Assembly: GCA_963785125.1 (NCBI GenBank)
Contig: CAWATU010000003.1
Coordinates: forward strand, 1 to 64,000
Direction: 5' to 3'
Length of the DNA: 64,000 nucleotides
Source of the DNA: QHXN01 sp963785125
GTDB taxonomy: Bacteria > Acidobacteriota > Blastocatellia > Pyrinomonadales > Pyrinomonadaceae
This document shows, one piece after another, positions 41,845-49,232 of the stretch (position 1 is its first letter; every line of letters begins with the position of its first letter). Position numbers and translations under genes: made by a program. The notes below the pieces were generated by a model that ran no database searches, was not told where the DNA came from, and saw nothing but the letters and a program-made list of their open reading frames with translations.

Positions 41845-42969
41845 ATGAGTAACGCCAAATGGTTTTTTAGAAGGCGTCCGCTGAAGATTTTCATAAGCTA
41901 CCGCCGGATTGATAGCGTGGACTCGACCGGCCGCCTGTACACAGACCTGAGGCTGCATTTCAACCGCCCGTTCAGAAATTATCTGAGGCGCCGGGTCGTC
42001 CTGATAAGAGACTTGGACAGCATCCCCGGCGGGACAAAATTCAGGAAGTACATCGAGGGAGAGATTAAGACGAGCGTCGCCGTCCTGGCGGTCATCGGGA
42101 GGGACTGGCTGAAGGTCACCAATCCTCAGACCGGGCAGCGACGGATAGACGAACCCGAAGACTCCCTCCGGATAGAGATCGCGACCGCCCTCTCGCTCTC
42201 CAAGCCGGTGATCCCCGTGCTGGTAGAGAAGGCGTCCATGCCCGACAGCAAAGACCTCCCGGATGCGCTCAGCGCTCTGACCGAGATGAACGGGAGGGAC
42301 GTTAGCGAGCCCGAATGGGACGCCGGCGTCAAGCGGCTAATCAAAGACCTTGAGGCGATAATGTATTCGCCCTGGAGTACGGTCGGCGGCATCGCCCTGC
42401 TGGTTCTTCTATTGGGGGCGCTGAGCGCGTTCTCGGTTTTCGCCTATCAGAAGTGCTGCGGGAGCGAACTCGTCACCAACGTCACGCCGACGCCGACCGT
42501 CACCCTGACAGGCAGTACCCCAAACCCTTCGCCCGTCTCTACGGCAACCACGCCGACGCCGACCGCCTCCGTCACACCGACGCCAACTCCTTCGCCGACC
42601 GCGACCCCTGGCCCGTCCCCGACGCATCCGCTGAAAGGTAGGGTCTGGGAATATGAACAGTTGGACTCTAACGGAAGGCCCATCGCCGTGTATCTAATCT
42701 CGTTCGACTCGAACGACTCATACGCCTTCAGTTGCAAGAATAAATACGCATTCCTCTCCAGATGCGCAAACGAATATTATATTCCCAGCCCAAACGCTAA
42801 CCACGAGCGCAAATGGTACCTGGAAGGAAACACAGTCACTATCTACTGGTACAGAGGTACGGTAGCTGAGCAGAAGGACGTAGGTGTCCTGGAGGGCCGA
42901 CAGATGAGCGGGACGGGCGAGCAGAGAGGTGAAGCCGGGTACCGTTGGCGCGCGACGAGAATGGACTGA
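41845..42969 (+). CDS. Membrane-anchored TIR-domain protein
   Basis: A 374-residue protein from the ATG at 41845 behind GGGGAGG. The N-terminal TIR domain (residues 12-165) has IFISYRRIDS, RDLDSIPGG and the helix DSLRIEIATAL, whose Glu aligns with the catalytic Glu of NAD-cleaving TIRs. A membrane helix follows (VGGIALLVLLLGALSAFSVF), then a Thr/Pro-rich linker of about 55 residues and a beta-rich outer domain with two Cys (CKNKYAF, SRCANEYY). TIR in the cytosol with an outer sensor-like domain suggests signalling from envelope to NAD+ or a defence trigger. No cyclase or partner is adjacent. Confidence 0.85.
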   Translation: MSNAKWFFRRRPLKIFISYRRIDSVDSTGRLYTDLRLHFNRPFRNYLRRRVVLIRDLDSIPGGTKFRKYIEGEIKTSVAVLAVIGRDWLKVTNPQTGQRRIDEPEDSLRIEIATALSLSKPVIPVLVEKASMPDSKDLPDALSALTEMNGRDVSEPEWDAGVKRLIKDLEAIMYSPWSTVGGIALLVLLLGALSAFSVFAYQKCCGSELVTNVTPTPTVTLTGSTPNPSPVSTATTPTPTASVTPTPTPSPTATPGPSPTHPLKGRVWEYEQLDSNGRPIAVYLISFDSNDSYAFSCKNKYAFLSRCANEYYIPSPNANHERKWYLEGNTVTIYWYRGTVAEQKDVGVLEGRQMSGTGEQRGEAGYRWRATRMD

Positions 42970-43026
42970 GTCCCGGCAGTAGAACGCGCGCTTTGCGGAG
43001 TGTGTACCGGGGCGTAGAAATGGGAG

Positions 43027-43641
43027 ATGAAGATGAGAGTTCGGAGGCTGGGTCTGTTCTCGCTCGCGTTGTTAACGGCGCTGCTCTTGCTGCCTGCACG
43101 CGCGTGGGCGTGCGCGTGCTGTTCCCACGAGGGCACCTATTACGTCAACTCGGGCAAGCCGAGCGAGTACGAGTTGAGCATCGTGCGGCAGATACGGTTC
43201 GGGCAGACGGCGCGCCTGTACCAGACCGAGGCCGACCTTGAGGAGATGGCGAAAGGTCTGGCAAGCCCCGCGGAGAGTTACGCGCTCGGCGGGTCGCTCG
43301 TCGGCAACACGTGGAGGCTCGCGTTCCGCGAAGGGAATAAGACGGGCACGCTCAGCCTGCCTCTGCCCGCGCGGATGACGAGCTACACGGCCGACATCCA
43401 CGACGGGCAGACGAGCCCCGGCGGCGGGCCTCTACTCTATAAGGAATGGCGTTTCGAGGGGCGTGTGTCGGGCACGGGCTTCTTCCGCGCCGGGATAGTC
43501 GGCCCGACGAAATATCTCCTCGTGCTACAGGGGCGCGGCAACGGCTGCCAGGACGCCGGGGACTTTAAGCATTGGCGTCTGCAAATCAGCGGCAGGAAGG
43601 CCGCGTATTCTTTCTACGGCGAGCTTGCCGACCCGCAATGA
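43027..43641 (+). CDS. Secreted protein with N-terminal CACC motif
   Basis: A 204-residue protein with a signal peptide (LFSLALLTALLLLPARAWA). The mature protein starts with CACCSHEGTYY, then a beta-rich domain. Start is the ATG at 43027; an in-frame ATG at 43033 is possible. The three closely spaced Cys near the N-terminus could bind metal or a lipid. No family recognised. It follows the TIR gene by 57 bp on the same strand. Confidence 0.65.
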   Translation: MKMRVRRLGLFSLALLTALLLLPARAWACACCSHEGTYYVNSGKPSEYELSIVRQIRFGQTARLYQTEADLEEMAKGLASPAESYALGGSLVGNTWRLAFREGNKTGTLSLPLPARMTSYTADIHDGQTSPGGGPLLYKEWRFEGRVSGTGFFRAGIVGPTKYLLVLQGRGNGCQDAGDFKHWRLQISGRKAAYSFYGELADPQ

Positions 43642-43759
43642 GCTGTGAAGAGAGTGTGGCTTTCATGCCTGTCCCTTCGGCCGCGCGCGAATGTGGAACT
43701 TTACCCCGCCGTGGGCTGAATTATATGGCTTGGCCGGATGCTTGGACGGAGGGGGTCGG

Positions 43760-44944
43760 GTGAACATGCGCGCTCTGAAGGCATCAGTGTTGTCAGTGTT
43801 GTTGGCGTTGTCGCTACTCGTGGCTCATGCTCAAGAGGTGTCGGCTCAGACCGGCGGGGCGAAGAGTCCGGCCATCGAGGTGCCGATGCTGTTTCGTGGG
43901 CCGATGCCCGCGGTCGAGGTGATGGTCAACGGGCAGGGGCCGTTCCTGTTCGCCATCGACACCGGCGGGGCGGGGCAGGCGCGCGTCGATACGTCGCTCG
44001 TCGAAAGGTTGAAGCTGAAGACCGTGGGTCAGGTGCAGGCGGGCGACGGCTCTGGTAACAGCGTGAGGAGCCTCGATCTGGTCGAGCTGGACACGGTCGC
44101 GTTCGGCGGCGCGGAGTTCAAGAAGGTGCGGGCCGCTTCGCGCAACTACAACACCTCGCCCAACCTTCCGAAGGTGGACGGCATCCTCGGCTTCGGCCTC
44201 TTCGAAGACTACCTGCTGACGCTGGACTTCCCCGCGAAGCGCGTCCGTCTGGAGCGCGGCGAGTTGCCGCGCGCCGACGGCGCCGAGGTGCTGAGCTTCG
44301 AGAGCCCGCGCGGCATCCCCGTCGTGGAGCTGGGCGTCGGCGGCAATAAGATCAGGGCGGACGTGGACACGGGCAACACGGTCGGCGGGTTCGTGCTGCC
44401 GACCGCGCTCGTCGAGAAACTGACGCCGGCCTCCGCGCCCGTCGTGGTCGGCCGCGCGCGGACGGTCACCAGCGATGTCGAGATCAGGGAGGTGCGTCTG
44501 AAGGACTCGATCCGCCTCGGGCGTTTCGAGTTCGCGGAGCCGACGGTCGTCTATCCCGCGCTCGGCGACGGGGCCAACATCGGCTCCAGACTGCTTCGCG
44601 AGTTCAGCCTCACCTTCGACCAGAAGAATAAGAGCGTCCGTCTGAAGCGGTCTGAGCTACCGAAAGAGCCGGCGCCCGCCGCCGCCGTCGCCGCGCAGGA
44701 CTTGAAGGACTTCCCCGGCAGGTACGGCGAGCGCACCATCTCCGCCGAAGGCGGCACGCTCTTCCTACAACGGCAGGGCGGGCAGCGTCTGAAGATGACG
44801 CCCGTCGGCAGGGACGAGTTCGGGCTTGAGATAGTCCCCGAGGCCCGCATCAAATTCCTCAGAGGTGACGGCGGGAAGGTCGTCGCCATTAACATCCTGA
44901 ACAGGGCGGGGGAGTGGGAGAAGATTCAGAGGGAGCAGCCCTGA
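43760..44944 (+). CDS. Secreted retropepsin-like aspartic protease
   Basis: A 394-residue protein from the GTG at 43760, 7 nt behind GGAGG; an ATG at 43766 is also possible. It has a signal peptide (VLSVLLALSLLVAHAQEVSA). Two clan AA catalytic motifs are present: LFAIDTGGAGQARVD (about residue 70) and RADVDTGNTVGGFVLP (about residue 198). Each half is followed by a hydrophobic-hydrophobic-Gly segment (GILGFGLF, IGSRLLREF). It is a two-lobe, pepsin-like arrangement built from retropepsin-like halves, as in many secreted bacterial aspartyl proteases. A C-terminal beta domain follows. Confidence 0.82.
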   Translation: MNMRALKASVLSVLLALSLLVAHAQEVSAQTGGAKSPAIEVPMLFRGPMPAVEVMVNGQGPFLFAIDTGGAGQARVDTSLVERLKLKTVGQVQAGDGSGNSVRSLDLVELDTVAFGGAEFKKVRAASRNYNTSPNLPKVDGILGFGLFEDYLLTLDFPAKRVRLERGELPRADGAEVLSFESPRGIPVVELGVGGNKIRADVDTGNTVGGFVLPTALVEKLTPASAPVVVGRARTVTSDVEIREVRLKDSIRLGRFEFAEPTVVYPALGDGANIGSRLLREFSLTFDQKNKSVRLKRSELPKEPAPAAAVAAQDLKDFPGRYGERTISAEGGTLFLQRQGGQRLKMTPVGRDEFGLEIVPEARIKFLRGDGGKVVAINILNRAGEWEKIQREQP

Positions 44945-45122
44945 CACATGCGAGCGCCCGCCCGCGGGCCGTCGTACTGATACACCTCACGCCATCCAAA
45001 ACAGCTTCGTGCGCACAGCCGCGAGTGTGCGGCGCCGTCAGGCCGACCCTTGCGTTGGGCGGAGCCTTGCGCCATAAATAGCTCCGCTCGACCGCGTTTG
45101 TCTGACGGAGGGAGAGACTGTT

Positions 45123-45629
45123 ATGCGTTACGTCATGAAGCAGAAACTCTTCAGCCTCGGCGGAATGTTCGTCATCAAGAACGAGCAGGGGCAGGAGGTC
45201 TTCTGGGCCGAGGGTAAGGTCTTCAGCTTCGGGCATCAACTGACGCTGCGCGACGCCTCCGGCGAAGAGGCCGCGTACATCAGGCAGAAGGTGCTTTCGT
45301 GGGGGCCGACCTACGAGATATACAGGGGCGGGCAACTCTTCGCGGTCGTGAAGAAGAAGATGTTCACCTTCTTCAAGCACGTCTTCACGGTGGACGTTCC
45401 CGGCCCCGACGACCTCGTCGCCGAAGGCGACTTCTGGGAGTTGGAGTTCACGTTCAGCCGGGCCGGGCAGGTTGTCGCCGCCGTGTCGAGGAAGTGGTTC
45501 TCGTGGGTCGATACTTACGGCGTGGACGTGAACGACGGCGAGGACGACGTGCTCATCCTCGCAAGCGCCATCGTCATCGACATCGTCCGCGCGGACACCC
45601 AACGGCAGACGATGTCCGGGGCCTCTTGA
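45123..45629 (+). CDS. LURP-one-related (LOR/tubby-like) protein
   Basis: A 168-residue single-domain protein. The pattern is that of LOR proteins (tubby C-terminal/scramblase-like beta-barrel): MRYVMKQKLFSLGGMFVIKN, VFWAEGKVFSFGHQLTLRD, YIRQKVLSWGPTYEIY, VVKKKMFTFFKHVFTVDV. The length is normal. LOR proteins may bind membrane lipids. In bacteria their role is unknown. The next gene starts 16 bp downstream. Confidence 0.85.
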   Translation: MRYVMKQKLFSLGGMFVIKNEQGQEVFWAEGKVFSFGHQLTLRDASGEEAAYIRQKVLSWGPTYEIYRGGQLFAVVKKKMFTFFKHVFTVDVPGPDDLVAEGDFWELEFTFSRAGQVVAAVSRKWFSWVDTYGVDVNDGEDDVLILASAIVIDIVRADTQRQTMSGAS

Positions 45630-45645
45630 GGCTTTGAGGGAGCTT

Positions 45646-46629
45646 ATGAACCGCACACGTTGTTCGGCCTTCGCCGTCGCGGCCCTCTGCTGCGGGCTCC
45701 TGCTGGCGACCGGGGCGCGGGCCGAAGATCGGCTGGCCGTGAAGGTCGGCCGCTACCGCTTGCAGAGCAACCCGTGGGTCAACCTGCACCAGCGGCTCGT
45801 CTACGAGGCGCGCTTTAAGTGGGACAAGCCCCCGGCCGGTCTCGCGGGCGAAGACCTCTCGAAGTGGGCGCAGGCCGTCGAGGCTTACCGCGCGTACCTC
45901 GGCAGACGTAACCCTATCTTTGACGAAGAACTGAAAAGCCTGAACGCGACCCTCTCCGCGACGAGCGCCGACAAGCCGCCCGGCTCGATTCCCGCGGCGG
46001 CGAAGAGGACGCTCGAAGCGTCGATGCCGCTCTACCGCAAGGCACAGTGGGAGGAGGACGACCGCGCGAACCGCTTCTGGATTGCCGTCGCCGAGCCCCT
46101 GCTCGCCTCGGCCGCGGAGGAGTTGGCCGCGGCGCACGCGAAGGCTTACGGCGTGCCGTTCCCGAAGAACATCCTCGTCGATGTCACCACGTTCGCGTGG
46201 CAGTTCGGCGCGTACACGGTCGGCGAGGGCGAGTCGGCGCACGCCGTCATCTCCAGCACCGCGAAGGGGGCGCAGGGCTTCGCGGCGCTGGAGACGCTGA
46301 TGCACGAGCCCTCGCACGCCATCGTAGACTCCGACACCGGCGCCATCGGCCCCGACCTCAAACGGCTCGCAGCCGAGACGGGCTCGAAGCCCGCGCCGAA
46401 CCTCTGGCACGCAATACTCTTCTACACGTCGGGCGAACTGACGCGGCGCGCGCTCGCGCGGCGCGGCGTGACCGACTACCGACCCTACATCCTCGACATG
46501 TACGAGCGCACCTTCCACGGGTTCAGGCAGCCGCTCGAAACGCACTGGCAGGCGTACCTCGACGGCAAGGTCACGCGTGAGGCCGCCCTCCGGCAGATTC
46601 TCATCGAGACCGCGCCCGCGAAGAAGTAA
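45646..46629 (+). CDS. Secreted HEPSH putative zincin
   Basis: A 327-residue protein from the ATG at 45646 behind GAGGGAG (a TTG at 45634 is also in frame). It has a signal peptide (CSAFAVAALCCGLLLATGARA) and a possible zinc site, LETLMHEPSHAIVD (HExxH, about residue 222). The third ligand is not obvious; Asp or Glu in DSDTGAIGPDL is near. Family not recognised. It is probably periplasmic and co-transcribed with the LOR gene. A dispersed inverted repeat starts right after the stop. Confidence 0.65.
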   Translation: MNRTRCSAFAVAALCCGLLLATGARAEDRLAVKVGRYRLQSNPWVNLHQRLVYEARFKWDKPPAGLAGEDLSKWAQAVEAYRAYLGRRNPIFDEELKSLNATLSATSADKPPGSIPAAAKRTLEASMPLYRKAQWEEDDRANRFWIAVAEPLLASAAEELAAAHAKAYGVPFPKNILVDVTTFAWQFGAYTVGEGESAHAVISSTAKGAQGFAALETLMHEPSHAIVDSDTGAIGPDLKRLAAETGSKPAPNLWHAILFYTSGELTRRALARRGVTDYRPYILDMYERTFHGFRQPLETHWQAYLDGKVTREAALRQILIETAPAKK

Positions 46630-46632
46630 GTC

Positions 46633-46716
46633 TAACCACAGAGACAGAGTGACACGGCTTGAAGTCTTCTTCATCTTTAGAAGACTTCAAGCCGTGTCGC
46701 TCTGTCTCTGTGGTTA
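46633..46716. repeat. AACCACAGAGACAG inverted repeat, 38-bp arms
   Basis: Arms 46633-46670 and 46679-46716 are complements with one G-T pair and an 8-nt loop. The outer part (TAACCACAGAGACA) matches the element at 10560-10618, whereas the inner sequence differs. It lies between convergent genes and can act as a terminator. Confidence 0.8.
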
Positions 46717-46751
46717 TTCCCCGCGTCGTCAGGGTAGGTAAGAACCGAGAA

Positions 46752-47180
46752 TCAGTTGACGGTGAAGCTGGCCGACTTCTGATCCTTCTGCTCGCCGGCC
46801 TCGTTGAGCATGAGGACTTCGACCTTATACTTCCCCTTGGGAAAGCCGCCGGCGGGCGGCGTGAAAGTGTAGGTCGCCGTGCCGCTGCCGGGCAGGTCGA
46901 GCGTCTTCTCTAACCCGGGGATGGGGCCTTTGTCCTCACCCTCCACGTCCTCAATGGCGAGACGACCCGTGACCTTGACCGCGCCCGGGGCGTTGGAAAT
47001 GGTCGCGACCGCGTAGATCGTATCGGCCCCCGCGAAGCTGCTCGTCTGCTGGGTCGCGGCCGGGTCCTTGCCGAGTTTCAGGTCGCTGATGTTGGCGGTC
47101 GAGGCGCTGAAGTTGCACGCCAGTGCGACGAAGACCAGAACCCCCAGGGAGATTGCCAGCCCACCTCTCGCTGTTCGCAT
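46752..47180 (-). CDS. Lipoprotein with Ig-like domain
   Basis: A 142-residue protein from the ATG at 47180, 5 nt behind AAGGAG; the open frame to 47201 adds seven residues without a better site. The leader is SLGVLVFVALAC with a lipobox (ALAC). The mature part is beta-rich: TIYAVATISNAPGAVKVTGR, GTATYTFTPPAGGFPKGKYK and EVLMLNEAGE resemble a single Ig-like/CARDB-type module. It is probably outer-membrane or periplasmic. No function can be given. Confidence 0.7.
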   Translation of the reverse strand: MRTARGGLAISLGVLVFVALACNFSASTANISDLKLGKDPAATQQTSSFAGADTIYAVATISNAPGAVKVTGRLAIEDVEGEDKGPIPGLEKTLDLPGSGTATYTFTPPAGGFPKGKYKVEVLMLNEAGEQKDQKSASFTVN

Positions 47181-47372
47181 CTTAACTCCTTTCAGTTTCA
47201 AAACCGGTTTGAGAAAAAATTGATGTGGAGCCGCCCCCTCGCATCATCCGCGCGGGCGGCTGCACATACTATCACTTCACGCCCGCGCGCGAGGCAGATT
47301 TTCTTAAAGGGAGAGAACGACGGCCTGACTGAATCGCGCGTCGAAGCAGCTCGGCGCGGAACCGAATAACTC

Positions 47373-48860
47373 GTGCGAGCGTCAATAACCACCTGCGACT
47401 GCAAGTCGTCCACGGCCGCCCCGTTCCAACTGGCAGAACCCGGCGGGAAAAGTCTCGGATGCCGCACGGAGGTCGGCCTGTTCTGCATCGACGGCGCCGG
47501 CCGACTGCGCTACCGCGCCACATACCAACTACGCTCGGACGACTACTACTCCTCGCGCAACTACGCGAGCCGCCTCATCGGCGACAAGCTCGTCTTCTAT
47601 TCGCCGCTCTACCTGTCGCCCGATTCCGAGAACCCTTTCGAGACGTTCCCCGCGCTGCGCCGCTGGCGCAAGGGGGCCGAGGAGAGCGAGTTTCGGCGCA
47701 TCGTCCCGGCCACGCGCGTCTACGGCCCGGGGCAGGACTTGAGCGAGGCGGGCGAGTTCGCGCTGCCCACGGTGACGGTGTGCGACCTCGCGCGGGCCGA
47801 CATGAGCTGCGCGGCGACGGCGCTGGTCGGCCCTCCGGGCAGCGTCTTCTACGTGTCGCCGTCGTCCGTCTACGTCTGGACGGGCGACTGGGCGGGCGAC
47901 GAAGAGGGCGGCGGCGGGCGCGCGATGCTCTACCGGATGCCGCTCGACGGCTCCGGCCCGAGCGCCCTGCGCGTCTTGGGCAGCCCCGTCGATCAGTTCT
48001 CGTTCCTTGAGAGTGAGGACGGCCATCTCAACGTGCTGGTGCGTTCCGACGCGGAGGGCGACCGGATGTGGAGCGCGGAGACGGCGGGAGGTGACGTGGC
48101 GCTTCTGCGCGTGCCGCTCTGGACGTTCTCCGACGGTCGTGAAGCCGCGCCCGCTTCGAGCTATCAGAAGCTCCCCGTGCCGCAGGGCGACGGCGACACG
48201 TTCCAGAACCGGTTCGTCGGCGAGTATCTGCTCTACGGCAACGGCAGCGGTTGGGAGACGCCGGCCGGCGAGAAACGTTCGAGCCTCTACACGGTGCGCT
48301 GGGCCTCGGGCGAGGCCGCGTCGGTGGCTCTGGAGCACGGGGTGGACAGGATCGAGGCGCTGGGTTCGGACGCGGTCGTCGTGGGGGCCGGCGCCGAGGA
48401 TTTGCACCTCACGAGCGTGCGGCTCCGCGACGGCACGCCGCAGGTCGCGGGCCGCTACACGCGAAAGGAGGCGTCGCAGGGTGAGCTGCGGAGCCACGGC
48501 TTCTTCTACAAGCCGGAAGGCCCCGACTCCGGCCTGCTCGGCCTGCCCATCAGCACGCCCGGCCGCCCGGGCTTCGAGCACCTCTTCGAAGCGTCGGCCG
48601 CCGTCCTCTTCCTGCGCAACGAGTCGCTCGACTTGAAGGAACTCGGCGAGCTTGCCGCGCGCCCCGAGACGGCGGCCGACGACGAATGCCGCGCCTCCTG
48701 CGTGGACTGGTACGGCAATGCCCGGCCGCTCTTCCTCCGCGGCCGTGTCTTCGCCCTCCTCGGCTACGAGCTGGTCGAAGGCGCGCTCGCGGGCGGGCGC
48801 TTCGTCGAGACGCGCCGCGTCAGCTACGCTCCTCGCCCGGCGCAAAACGCTTCGAATTGA
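47373..48860 (+). CDS. Beta-propeller protein, apparently lacking its N-terminus
   Basis: A 495-residue frame. The body matches the secreted C-terminal beta-propeller family (resembling PF09826): ASRLIGDKLVFYSPLYL, VLGSPVDQFSFLESEDGHLN and LGSDAVVVGAGAEDLHLTSV are typical blade elements. Members normally carry a signal peptide and a longer N-terminus. Here the frame opens immediately after a TAA at 47367, the GTG start has no ribosome-binding site, and no signal peptide is seen. It could be 5'-truncated or inactive. A terminator follows at 48946. Confidence 0.6.
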   Translation: MRASITTCDCKSSTAAPFQLAEPGGKSLGCRTEVGLFCIDGAGRLRYRATYQLRSDDYYSSRNYASRLIGDKLVFYSPLYLSPDSENPFETFPALRRWRKGAEESEFRRIVPATRVYGPGQDLSEAGEFALPTVTVCDLARADMSCAATALVGPPGSVFYVSPSSVYVWTGDWAGDEEGGGGRAMLYRMPLDGSGPSALRVLGSPVDQFSFLESEDGHLNVLVRSDAEGDRMWSAETAGGDVALLRVPLWTFSDGREAAPASSYQKLPVPQGDGDTFQNRFVGEYLLYGNGSGWETPAGEKRSSLYTVRWASGEAASVALEHGVDRIEALGSDAVVVGAGAEDLHLTSVRLRDGTPQVAGRYTRKEASQGELRSHGFFYKPEGPDSGLLGLPISTPGRPGFEHLFEASAAVLFLRNESLDLKELGELAARPETAADDECRASCVDWYGNARPLFLRGRVFALLGYELVEGALAGGRFVETRRVSYAPRPAQNASN

Positions 48861-48945
48861 AGAGGGCCGGAAGTCTGTCCCTGCCGAAATCGGAGTCGGC
48901 CTGCAACGCGCTGACGCAAATTCCGATGATATGGTTCGTATTAAT

Positions 48946-48975
48946 CAGGGCGCGCGGCGCGAACCGCGCGCCCTG
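48946..48975. terminator. Hairpin terminator
   Basis: A perfect 12-bp stem (CAGGGCGCGCGG) and 6-nt loop followed by ACTTTAT end the beta-propeller gene. Confidence 0.75.
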
Positions 48976-48999
48976 ACTTTATGAAATCCCGTTGAGGCC

Positions 49000-49019
49000 G
49001 CATATCAGTTTTGATAGTC
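49000..49019. promoter_or_regulatory. Predicted activator site (dyad 1)
   Basis: GCATATCA-GTTT-TGATAGTC has the same 8-4-8 form as the dyad at 57399-57418 and matches it at 13 of 16 arm positions. It lies about 106 bp before the -24 element of the promoter at 49125, a usual distance for a sigma-54 enhancer. Confidence 0.6.
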
Positions 49020-49124
49020 GTGCGTGTCAGAACTGATATGTCGCGGCCGCCGATGGCCGCCGATTCTTAGCGAAACCTCAAACGCGCTCTACAACTTCGA
49101 CCCCGCGCCGTCGCGGCCGAGACG

Positions 49125-49140
49125 CGGCACGGTAATAGCC
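49125..49140 (+). promoter_or_regulatory. Sigma-54-like promoter of the protease-nuclease operon
   Basis: CGGCACGGTAATAGCC fits GG-N10-GC (GG 49126-49127, GC 49138-49139) and TGGCACG-N4-TTGC with two mismatches. Transcription would start near 49151, about 80 nt before the ATG at 49233. Confidence 0.55.
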
Positions 49141-49232
49141 TATCTGCGGGAACACGGCCGTGAAGCGCGGGACGCGTCCCGCGCGAGGTCTCCCCGTCCG
49201 TTCATATTCTTAGCCCCAGGAAGGAAGTCGCC

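Larger units (their letters stand above)
48861..49232. other. Intergenic control region of the protease-nuclease operon
   Basis: The 372-bp gap holds a terminator (48946-48975), an 8-4-8 dyad (49000-49019) and a sigma-54-like promoter (49125-49140), each listed separately. CATATCAG at 49001 pairs with CTGATATG at 49033, so a longer inverted repeat covers the dyad. No small gene is seen. Confidence 0.65.
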
